A stretch of DNA of 64,000 nt from Sarocladium kiliense (taxonomy: Eukaryota > Ascomycota > Sordariomycetes > Hypocreales > Sarocladiaceae): assembly GCA_030734395.1 (NCBI GenBank), contig JAUZTG010000029.1, positions 2,728,001 through 2,792,000 of the forward strand, given 5' to 3'. A program made the translations under genes and the position numbers. Under the pieces are notes generated by a model. The model saw only the letters and a list, made by a program, of their open reading frames with translations. It ran no database searches and was not told where the DNA came from. Of the stretch, positions 55,016-64,000 are shown one piece after another (position 1 is the first letter of the stretch; every line of letters starts with the position of its first letter).

Positions 55016-55675
55016 GAAATGCGCAAAGTGTCTCTAAGCGGAACGTACAGCCAGAGAGCTCCGCCTTTCTATCGCGTCAGCAGCAAGGGTGACTCAAAAG
55101 GATGATTGTTGTGTGGAAGTTGGGAGTCTGCCGCTATTAAATCTGCGGTGCTGACGATATCGGAGGTTAGTCGGCCGAAGGTCCCTGAACCACGGCTCAT
55201 TCAGTGGAGGTACACCCGCTGATACCCGCTGAAGGCCGATACGCTTCAGGGCGGTCTTAGGATCACTGCAGCGATGGTCGGGGGAGACGCCGTGCGGCGC
55301 CACAGTTCACCTCATCTCCGGTAATGCACCAGCCACTTGTGGCTTCATGCTCCTCGGTTCCGATAAGGCTGCTTGATAACACTTGGTCTTGCTCAGCTAC
55401 AACTCCAGAGGGAGGTAAATGAAACGAAGCCCAAGACTTGATACCCTGCGCTGCCCTGCCTGACGATTGCAACGACGACCACTGGTACGGACACTATTGC
55501 CGACTGCGAATCACATTTTGAATTCGGAAACGCCTCGAACAATAGCTTCGATCTGACATACAGAGCTGCACTGACGTGCGTAATACCCCGGACACCCCGC
55601 GAAGACGGCAACGCCCAAAGCGACGACAACCCGTCTACTTCGAGATGATATAATTCCAGCGCCCACATCACAACA
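55016..55675. other. Divergent promoter region between bat1 and SCYL2-like gene
   Basis: 660 bp between two divergently transcribed genes, with a TGACTCA site near the bat1 side (listed separately). No gene seen. Confidence 0.6.
55089..55095. promoter_or_regulatory. TGACTCA, Gcn4/CpcA-type site upstream of bat1
   Basis: Perfect TGACTCA heptamer 74-80 bp upstream of the bat1 first ATG. Gcn4 (CpcA/CPC-1 in filamentous fungi) binds this site to induce amino-acid biosynthesis genes on starvation. Chance expectation for the 660-bp region is about 0.1 copies. Confidence 0.5.
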
Positions 55676-58668
55676 ATGTTCTCCTCGGCGCTTAAGTCCA
55701 TCTCTGCGACCAACATCACCGCGAACTACTCCATCTCACCCAACCCAACATCCGCGGCAGGTCCCTGGAAGATATACGACGCAAAGAAGAAGTCCACGGG
55801 GAAGCAATACAGCGTTTTTGTCTTCGACAAGAAGTCCCTTGACAGCCATGGAACGTCACTCGGCCGATCTGGCGCTGCTGCATTCAAGCGCACTGTCGAG
55901 GAAGTCGTTGAGAGACTGAAGAAGGAGGCTTCGAGCTTGGCAAAGTTGAGACATCCAAGTATCCTTGAGCTGGTCGAGCCGGTGGAGGAGACGAGAGGCG
56001 GGGGCCTGCAGTTCGTCACCGAGGCTGTTACGGCGAGCTTGGCAAGCTTGCTGCAGGAAAAGGATGACCAGGAGAGGTCAGGCGGACCAGGAGGGAGGTC
56101 GAGTCGATATGTGACTGAGGGTGCGGATGGCACACGACGGAGGCGAGAACTCGAGATTGACGAGCTGGAGATCCAAAAGGGTCTGCTACAGATCAGCAAG
56201 GCGCTCGAGTTCCTTCATGAGAATGCAGGACTTGTCCATGGCAATCTCACCCCCGATGCCATCCTCATCAATGCAAAGGTACGTTCAGTCCAAATGCCGT
56301 TGCTAAGGCTCAGGAGACTAAGACGCATGTCAGTCCGACTGGAAGATCAGCGGTCTTTCTTTCTGTAGCCCAGTTGAGGGCTCTACGAAGCCGACGTCAA
56401 TATCGCCGATCAGCCTCAACGAAGTCTTGAACATGGACCCTCGATTGCCTAAATTCGTTCAGCTCAACCTCGACTACACCTCTCCCGATTTTGTAATGGA
56501 CCACAACCTTACTTCTTCCGCCGATATTTTCTCACTAGGCCTATTGTGTGTCGCACTTTACAACTCACCGCATAAATCACCACTCGAAACCAATGGCAGC
56601 ATATCATCGTACAAGAGGGTGTTTGCGTCCTCATCGAGTGTCCCTAATTCCAACAACAACTACCTATCATCCCGTCCACTACCCAGAGAGCTGTCAAGTC
56701 AAGTTCTTCCACGGCTCATTACCCGGAGACCCGCTCAGCGTATGACAGCCAAGGAGTTCCAAGACAGCGAGTTCTTCAACAACATCCTTGTGTCGACAAT
56801 CCGGTTCCTTGACAGCTTCCCAGCAAAGACACCAAACGAGAAGTCACAGTTTCTCAGGGGCTTGAACAAGGTCTTGCCATCATTTCCTAAGTCGATCATG
56901 GAGAAGAAAGTCCTACCTGCTCTGCTCGATGAGCTCAAGGACCGAGACCTGCTTTCTCTTATCCTGCAGAACATTTTCAAGATAATTAGCTTGCTGCCCT
57001 CTGCCAAGAGAGCGTTTGGCGAGAAGGTCAGACCTGCTCTAAAGGAGATCTTCGTTGTGAACAGCAAACAGGCTCAGGAGAAGGATCCTGCCCGAGATGC
57101 CGGTCTCATGGTGTTTCTTGAGAACTTGTCAGCAGCGGCAGACAACTGCTCAGGGAAAGAGTTTAAAGATGGTCAGTGCTCATGTCTTCAGTGCTGTGCG
57201 CACTTCACTAACACAATCAGATATGCTGCCGATTCTCGTTGCTGCGTTCGAATGTCCCACTCCCTCGATAGTGGACGCCGCCATGCGAAGCCTTCCAGTC
57301 GTTCTTCCCGTTCTCGATTTCAGCACCATCAAGAACGAATTGTTCCCAGTGATTGCACAAGTGTTCAGCAAAACAAACAGTCTGGCTATCAAGGTTCGCG
57401 GGCTGCAAGCCTTTGTCATACTATGCGGAGGCTCGAGCAACGCAGCGGCAGACGATGGGCTGAACGGCTTGATTAGCGACAACAAGAAGACCTCCTCTTC
57501 ATCCGCGCTGGATAAGTACACCATGCAGGAGAAGATCGTGCCTCTCATCAGGGCCATCAAAACGAAGGAGCCGGCTGTGATGATTGCTGCGCTTAACGTC
57601 CTGCGTATCGTTGGAGAAGCAGCGGATGCGGACTTCGTGGCGATGGACGTGCTTCCTATTCTTTGGAGCATGAGTCTTGGCCCATTATTGAACTTGAAGC
57701 AATTCCAGACTTTTATGGAATTAATCAGAAATCTATCGCGGAGAGTTGAGGACGAGCAAACGCGAAAGCTTCAAGAACTGTCTGGTAACACCAATGGCTC
57801 AACAAGTGCAGCGAATGAGGACTTCATGTCGTTCGGTGGCGTTACTGGTACAGCCTTTGATGCGAATGGGGCTACAGAGGACGATTTCGAGGCTCTGGTT
57901 AAGGGCAGACCCAGCGGCAGCAGCGTTACAAGTCCGTCATTCCCTAGCTGGGACGAGCAGCCATCGACCATGTCTTCTGGTCCTGCTAGGAGGTCCGGAG
58001 CCAGCACTCCGCAAGCCCCAGCATTCTCGTGGTCAACACCACCGCCAAGCAATCCAACGAGCCCTCCTATCCAGAAAGCACAACAGCAATCCAGCTTCCG
58101 GACGGTGACTCCAGATCTGGGCCGGTTCGAGTCCCTGACACCAAGCTCGACGCAGTTCAGCCAGCCATTGCAGCCTACATCAATGGGATCTTCCATGGCA
58201 AGTGCCCAGCCACAGCAAACCATGCAGCCAAGCACATCCACTGTCAACTGGGGTGGCTCGAGCACATCAAACGCATGGGGATCAGGATCCTCGGGTGCCA
58301 ATTATTCTGGCTTTAGTTCGCCTCAACAGCCTGGGAATAGTAGTATGAGTGCAGGCCTGTCGAACCTGTCACTTGGTCAGCAACGTCCCACCCTTGGAAC
58401 GTCTCAGAGCTCGTCATTCTCTCTCCCACCACCACCATCTGGAACTTCCGCGCCGCAGAATACCACAGCATCTTCGACTTTCAGCATAGCGCCGCCGAAT
58501 CAAACGGGAAGCTGGTCCGCCAGCGGAGGGATGATGGGACAGCAGAAGCCGATGGGCATGATGGGAAGCGGAATGGGTGGCATGAGCGCTCCCCTTGGAC
58601 AGCAGCAAGCACAACAGCAGCAGCCAAAGTCAAAATCTGGCTTGGATAAGTATCAGAGTTTGATTTAG
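55676..58668 (+). CDS. SCYL2-like (SCY1 family) pseudokinase
   Basis: Exons 55676-56278, 56334-57171 and 57221-58668 join in phase to give 962 residues. The order fits SCYL2 (CVAK104; fission yeast Ppk32): an N-terminal kinase-like domain (about 1-310), a HEAT-like helical region (about 330-620), and a disordered Gln/Ser/Pro/Gly-rich tail. The kinase fold is recognisable (AAAFKRTVEEVVERLKKEAS, LRHPSILELVEP, SADIFSLGLL). The catalytic loop reads VHGNLTPDAILIN in place of HRDLKPEN, and the DFG position reads WKISGLS. It is thus predicted catalytically dead. SCYL2 proteins bind clathrin and adaptors and act in trafficking between trans-Golgi and endosomes. The tail has a C-terminal GLDKYQSLI motif. 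Confidence 0.88.
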
Positions 58669-59130
58669 GCATTTGTTGTTGAAGGAGCTATCCTATATAC
58701 TCTTCGCCGTAATGTAGGAATCGACTTCAGCGGCATACATAAAGCAACATATTCACCCTTTCCATGCTCGTATCCTGCATCTTGTGACTATGTGCATGGC
58801 GTGTAGTAGCCGGACGCGCTGCCTGGCACGCCTGTGACGACGAAGTGCGGCCGCCTTCTCGTCAACCCCGGCGCAAAGGGTAAGGTTATATTGCATACTA
58901 GACGCTACACAATGCATTACGGAAGTCAATGTTTTGTCGGCCATGATGTTGTCATTATCGCTTCTCTTTACTCGGCTATCGTATGCATGAGACCCATTCT
59001 TGAGTTGCACATGAAGAAAACGCTGTGGTCCATATCATCCTATGTACAGTATGCCACCGAACATGCCCTTGCGCATCGTGTAATAAATCCGCAGTCGAGT
59101 GTCTCGAGATGCCAAACTTGTAGTGGCTTC
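58669..59130. other. Convergent 3' flanks
   Basis: About 460 bp between the SCYL2-like stop and the stop of the convergent permease gene. No gene seen. Confidence 0.55.
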
Positions 59131-61121
59131 TTACAGAGTGTCTGCGTGCGGTTTGTTAGCAATCTGCTGCAAGGTACACGGCAGGTCTCGGGGTTCACTC
59201 ACACTTGAACAAGGGGTTCTTATCTCCCATCCTCAGAAGCTCGTCTTGGGTGTACCTGGCCCGGACTTCATCCTCGTTGATCTTCTCCTTCTTCATGTTA
59301 CCCCATTTATAGGCAGCCTCAGCCGCCAACGCCATGATGATACCGGTGACGGCCCATGTGAGTGAAAGTCCGAAGCCGGTGTTGTAGCGCGGCGCATCAG
59401 AGTCGAAGAACATGTAGGAGCCCATGATACCACCGCAGTTGCCGACAGCGATGTTGAAAGCGAGACCAACGGCTCGTCGTGAGGCGGGGGCGAGGTTGTT
59501 CGCGGCCCAGGCAGTAGCTGCGGGCATGGCACTGGACAGGATTGTCAGCACGGCTTTGAGGGCCTGAACATTGAGGCGACTCACGGGTAGATGCCCATGC
59601 AGGCGATGACGACAGCTGTATATGCAGCGCCGACATTGTCTTCGAACTTCCCCTGCAGACCCAACATGACGCTGAAGCCAATGGCAACCAGAGTGAATGG
59701 GATGACAACGAATGGCATGCGCCAGTAGAAGCGGTCAGAGATCCTGGAGAAGACAATGGACGAGATCGCGCCCATCACGTAAGGAGGTGCAGACAGGAGC
59801 TAACCAGAATAATCAGCATTGAGTCTTGGGGTTGGCCGGCGCATAACGACGTACCTGTGCGCTTGTGTTGGCAAAACCCATTGCACGGGTGATGGTGGGC
59901 AAGTTGAACTTGGTGCCTGACAAGGACTCGTCAGTAAGAATATTCCCGCAGCAGCTAAGAGCCGACGAACCGTAAGACATGGCAGACTGGGCAAACTGGA
60001 CGTATGCGACGAGCCACAGCCTCCAGTTGGTCAGCGTGGCCCAGATATCACCCCAGATGTGTCGATCCTCCTCAGATTCCTCCTTGAAGCGACCACCCTG
60101 TTTGATAAAGCGCTGAAGTTGCAAAAAGCGGACCTCCTCGGGATCTAGCCACCTGCCAGCGAGCTCGGGGGTGTCAATGAGGAGGAAGAAGGTAGCAATG
60201 CCGAGTGCCACAGTAACAATTCCCTCGATGATGAAGATCCAGCGCCAGCCCTCATAGCCACCAACTCCATCCATTTTGGCAATGCCAGCGGCGAGGAGAC
60301 CAGAGAAGGCGCCGGAGAGGGCACTCATGCAGTAGAACCAAGAGATACGAGAAGCAAGATCCTGAGGCATGTACCAGAACGTGCAAAGGCTGTACGTTGT
60401 TGTTAGTATTTGCTTCGTTCAGAGTCTGGGCAGCGGAACGTACTAAACAGCACCAGGGAAAAAACCGGCCTCGAAGACACCGAGAAGCAGGCGTACGGCG
60501 AGGAGACCGCCAAAGTTCTGGACTACTCCATGGAGAGTCATGATAACACCCCAAGTCGTAACGAGGATTCCCAAGTAGATTGAAGGACGCATGAATTTCT
60601 TAAGAATGACGTTGGAAGGGACTGTTCAGATTGTGAGTATCCAAGCTATCGTTCAAATAAAACACAGAGGCAAAGGCATACCTTCAAGGAGAATATATGG
60701 CACGAAGAACCTGCACAGGTACTGTTAGTCAGAGGTTCGCCACGCGAAGACAGTTGCTGGAGGCTTACAGAGACAGAACAATATTCCACTGGATACCTGA
60801 GATGCCTAGGTCCTTATCAATGCCCTCGATCTTGGTGTTGCCGATGTTGCTGCGGTCAAGATGGGAGATAAGGTAGAGCAGTGCGAGCATAGGCGTCAGA
60901 CGAATATCAATCTTCCGCTTTGTGCGAGCGCGCTTCTCCGGTGTGTAGTTGTTGTAGAAGTCGGCGTCATCATCACTGAGGCCGAGGACGTGGAATGTGT
61001 CGACCACACGAATCTGGGCAGCCTTCTCGGAGTGGTCTGCTCCATCGTTCCGGGCGTCGTCGACCATGATCACGTCTGGCTTGTCCACGAGGGTGTTGCC
61101 GGCTGCTGCGAGGTCTGCCAT
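59131..61121 (-). CDS. MFS permease of the anion:cation symporter (Dal5/allantoate) family
   Basis: Eight exons on the minus strand: 61121-60769, 60710-60682, 60621-60444, 60389-59971, 59916-59855, 59799-59585, 59531-59203 and 59141-59131. They sum to 532 codons (531 residues). The product is a 12-helix transporter of the fungal ACS family that takes up allantoate, nicotinate, pantothenate or similar organic anions. Family signatures: KIDIRLTPMLALLYLISHLD-RSNIGN in helix 1, RLLLGVFEAGFFPG in helix 4, GWRWIFIIEG, and AGNCGG-like FNIAVGNCGGIMGSY. The final 11-nt exon gives the normal family ending FKYTL; without it the frame stops at FKCE. Exon 2 is a 29-nt micro-exon. The gene is divergent from a Zn2Cys6 regulator, a common arrangement for a permease and its specific regulator. 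The substrate cannot be read from the sequence. Confidence 0.87.
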
Positions 61122-61945
61122 ATCGACGTGGACTGCGTGCTGTAGACGATAGAGGCCTTTGTGAGGAAGATGAGAAATTCAAAGATGACCCCTGAGTATC
61201 TCGTCTGAAGCGTCCCAGGACTTGTGAATCCAATGACTCTTGTCTTGAGGTGGATGCTGTCGTTATCTATACCTTTCGGACTTGGTGAGCGAAGGGATAT
61301 AGCGCTGCCTGCCGCGCCCGCGGCGTCACGGTACCAGGATGCTCGAAGTGGTCGCCATGTCGGGTATCTTGTGCAAGGGCTCCAGCAGACAGGCTCGAGG
61401 ATCCTTGCCCGTTGGCTCCTCCGCAGTGGACCGTATGGGGTCCCCGCATAGAAGGAGACTACCGGTTCGGACTCTTGACTGATCGTGGGGATGAGACTAC
61501 GATGGATCTGGGCTGGTCTCGTCGCAATGCATGGACAAGTACCTTGGTCTGGGCGAATTATCGACGTGGTTGCTGGGGACAAGATTCAGGAGGCGCGGAC
61601 AAGCGGATTATAGTCCGCCCCCGCATCGATGAGCTACCTACCCCAGCTTTCCCCATTCCAGCTCAACCCCACGACCGAACTGCTCTAGAAAGATTATTGC
61701 CTTGTTCCCTTCGCCAAGGGCTCTTTCGGCCTCAGAAGGAAGTCTCCTGAGGTGGCAGTGCGTAGCCGAGCTCTGAGCCGAGCTTGACCCCGGTAATCCG
61801 CCGTAGAGCTCCTCGACCGGGCTCATCAATGCCAATCTCAACCTGAGCCACTATCAGCCAAGGTCTTCGGTCTGCACAGGCCTTCTATATCCACATGCTT
61901 GTCCGCCCTTCAATCTTCGACGCAATATGTCCGCTGTCCGCAAGC
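61122..61945. other. Divergent promoter between ACS permease and Zn2Cys6 regulator
   Basis: About 820 bp separating two divergent genes. Three HGATAR-type motifs occur, near the number expected by chance. No further gene seen. Confidence 0.55.
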
Positions 61946-64000
61946 ATGGACCCCTCGCCGCAATCCCAAGGCCTCCCACATGATGCGACCTCACAGACCC
62001 TTGCGGCTGTGACGCCGCCTACCCAAGCCCAGGACAGGCGGGAGTCCGACACCCCCCGACGGGAAAGCCGGAAGCGGAGCCATGCTTCGGTCAGTGTCAG
62101 TGAAGGTGATACGCTCCGGTCCCCGGGGTCGGACGGCGTCGCAACGGTCAACCTTCGGAAGGCTCCCAAGGTCAGCCGGGCCTGTGACTACTGCAAACAC
62201 CGCAAGGCCAAGTGTACCGGCACATTACCATGTCCTAAATGCGTCTCCAAGGGCATTGACTGCGTCTACGATGCCAAATATTCGCGAGGAAGACCACCCA
62301 CGCCACCATCGTCAACGGGACATGTCACCTTGGCAACTCCTCGTAGGGTTGAGTATCACCAACAGCACCAGGATTGCCGTGCTTCACAGGCTTCTGCTGA
62401 GCCAAGAAGCGAAGTGAATCGCCAATTCGATAGCAATGGGACAGCATCGCGAGCATCGCCAACTCTTGGTGTGGCCGAGATCGAAGGCCAGGTCTTTGAT
62501 CCAACCTCCGGCGTGACCTTTCTGCATCGCGCTTGGAGACGGCTCGCCAAGAATGGTCACTCGAATGTACCGCCGGAACTGGCCTCGCAAGGTCCAACAG
62601 AACAACAACATGTGATGCTCGCTGGGGATAGGCCACTGCCAAAGACAACTGAGGAGGATCTGTATCGTCTGACCCTTCCGCCTCACCAGGAACTTGTTGA
62701 TCTCATGACCCTGTACTTCGACGTCTGTATCGCCACTTATCGTATCTTACATCGGCCATCAGTAGAGGAGTGGCTGCGCATCGTCGAGGATAATGTCCGT
62801 CAGGGCAAGCCCGCTTGGACGGACCTTGGAGAGTCTAAGACGGCTATTGTCCTCGCCTGCCTCTCTCTTGCGACTGCGCACCACGAAAAGTCAAGAGGGA
62901 TCTATTCAGTTGAGGATGATGCTCAATCCCTGGCTCGCAGCGATCAGCTTTTCTGCGTCTGCACACAACTAACCGATGCAGAGGTTGGGTCACCTTCGCT
63001 GCACTCAGCCCAGGCTCGCATCATTCAGTGTCTTTACCTGCTCACAACATCCCGTATGAATAGGGCGTGGTATACTTTTGGAAACGCCTTGCAACTCATA
63101 TCGGCGCTGGGTCTGCATCGGAAGACTACGAGACAGCGGCACCTTGCCCCTGGACCAATTGACTATTTGCAAAGCCAACTACGGATGAGAACGTTTTGGA
63201 CTGCATATATCCTCGATAAATATCTTGGTGTCATATTCGGCCGCCCGAGGCACTATCACGACGAGGACATTGATCAGGACCTCCCAGATCGTCTGGAAGA
63301 CAAGGATATCACCCCGCAAGGACCCATGTCGACACATGAGGAACAGCTCGGCTGCCATATTGATGGTCTGATATTCCATGCCAAGATAGCCAGAATCATT
63401 GGTCAGATCTCACGCGAGGTGTATTCAATTCGTCCCATCTCCGAGGGTGAACGAATTATCGCAGCGCATCGCCTAAGCAAGGAGATTGAGGAATGGCGAC
63501 AGGGCTTGCCTGCATATTTGGTTTCAGTCCCTCCTTCGATGCTTGTCACGAGCTTCCGGAGACAATCTATTGTCCTCAAACTTGGATACTCTCATGCAAT
63601 TATGCATGCGAACCGCCTCTTCTTGCTAGCCACCCTCCATCACGAAAGCAAGGCGCAGGTCGACGCATGCCTCGGAGCGGCAAGGGCTGTATTCGAAGTC
63701 GTCGATGGCCTCGCCCACGATGGCCCGATCTTTCACGCCTTCTGGTGGACACAATATGTCACCTTCTGCGCCCTGGTTGTTTCCTACACGTGGGATATTC
63801 AACTAAAGCGGAGGGGAACCATCCTCAGCAACGAGGAGCAGACGAAACACGCGAGGCTGATGGAGCTGGCCCGAAAGTGTCAGAACCACCTTGCCAAGGC
63901 GACTGCTAGGAACTCTCCTAGTCGCCGATACGCGGTCATTCTTGAAGAATTCTGCTCCGAAGCGATGTGCCAGAAGAGAACCGAGACAGCTCCTATGGCG
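61946..64000 (+). CDS. Zn2Cys6 transcription factor with fungal-specific TF domain (3' truncated by window edge)
   Basis: The frame runs without a stop from ATG 61946 to the window end, at least 685 residues, so the C-terminus is outside. An in-frame ATG at 61895 would add 17 residues. A zinc binuclear cluster is at about 80-106 (Cys 80, 83, 90, 96, 99, 106) in the classic C-x2-C-x6-C-x5-C-x2-C-x6-C form with basic KHRKAK. It is followed by YSRGRPPTPP, a linker seen in this class. The fungal transcription-factor homology domain follows: LYFDVCIATYRILHRPSVEE, then LGLHRKTT and RMRTFWTAYILDKYLGVIFG, plus the RPRHYHDEDID acidic motif. It should act in the nucleus as a pathway-specific activator. 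Being divergent from the ACS permease, it probably controls that gene. The N-terminus is Pro/Ser-rich and disordered. Confidence 0.9.
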   Translation, partial: MDPSPQSQGLPHDATSQTLAAVTPPTQAQDRRESDTPRRESRKRSHASVSVSEGDTLRSPGSDGVATVNLRKAPKVSRACDYCKHRKAKCTGTLPCPKCVSKGIDCVYDAKYSRGRPPTPPSSTGHVTLATPRRVEYHQQHQDCRASQASAEPRSEVNRQFDSNGTASRASPTLGVAEIEGQVFDPTSGVTFLHRAWRRLAKNGHSNVPPELASQGPTEQQHVMLAGDRPLPKTTEEDLYRLTLPPHQELVDLMTLYFDVCIATYRILHRPSVEEWLRIVEDNVRQGKPAWTDLGESKTAIVLACLSLATAHHEKSRGIYSVEDDAQSLARSDQLFCVCTQLTDAEVGSPSLHSAQARIIQCLYLLTTSRMNRAWYTFGNALQLISALGLHRKTTRQRHLAPGPIDYLQSQLRMRTFWTAYILDKYLGVIFGRPRHYHDEDIDQDLPDRLEDKDITPQGPMSTHEEQLGCHIDGLIFHAKIARIIGQISREVYSIRPISEGERIIAAHRLSKEIEEWRQGLPAYLVSVPPSMLVTSFRRQSIVLKLGYSHAIMHANRLFLLATLHHESKAQVDACLGAARAVFEVVDGLAHDGPIFHAFWWTQYVTFCALVVSYTWDIQLKRRGTILSNEEQTKHARLMELARKCQNHLAKATARNSPSRRYAVILEEFCSEAMCQKRTETAPMA

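Noticed and set aside
7112..61121. Idea of a nitrogen gene cluster linking tamA with the Dal5-type permease
   Set aside because: They lie about 50 kb apart with unrelated genes between, and TamA is a global regulator; shared location is most likely chance.
61122..61945. GATA (HGATAR) motifs in the permease/regulator promoter, possible AreA control
   Set aside because: About three motifs are present and two to three are expected by chance in 820 bp, so there is no enrichment to report.

Overview
The window reads as nuclear DNA of a filamentous ascomycete (Pezizomycotina). Genes are mostly single-copy housekeeping genes split by short GT-AG introns, nearly all 45-165 nt, many with CTAAC or CTGAC branch-point motifs. 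A TamA/Dal81-type regulator, a Duo1 DASH subunit, a Pby1-type SurE-TTL fusion and two Zn2Cys6 regulators all fit this group. The gene style suggests Dothideomycetes, but the class is a guess. I found no bacterial-type genes, CRISPR arrays, rRNA or convincing tRNA.

1-9.5 kb: the 3' end of a nucleoside hydrolase, a mitochondrial RMD1/DUF155 protein, a membrane-anchored PhoD-like phosphatase, a divergent GIT1-like glycerophosphodiester transporter that breaks off after about two thirds of its length, and the nitrogen co-regulator tamA. 9.5-22.5 kb is gene-poor. It holds an eight-exon secreted tyrosinase, a DapA-superfamily aldolase and one orphan ORF.

22.5-33 kb is dense: a small unknown gene, mcm10 divergent from the RNase H2 subunit B gene, duo1 divergent from a conserved uncharacterised nuclear-looking protein, and pby1. 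33-38.7 kb is a gene desert with small tandem repeats. 38.7-53.3 kb holds a PMCA-type Ca2+-ATPase, a Sir2-family deacetylase, a wax-synthase-like relic, dna2, and a complex I subunit (ESSS/NDUFB11). 53.6-64 kb holds a mitochondrial branched-chain aminotransferase, an SCYL2-like pseudokinase, a Dal5/ACS-family permease, and a divergent Zn2Cys6 regulator cut by the window edge.

The strongest unifying signal is regulatory. Three promoters carry tight clusters of ACGCG, the core of the MluI cell-cycle box bound by MBF: mcm10/rnh202, duo1/uncharacterised gene, and dna2. Several other promoters I looked at carry at most one. This suggests a loose island of G1/S-regulated genes and points to a cell-cycle role for the uncharacterised protein. 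Exon joins below were inferred by hand from reading frame, splice consensus and family conservation; most keep phase exactly, but none has transcript support here.
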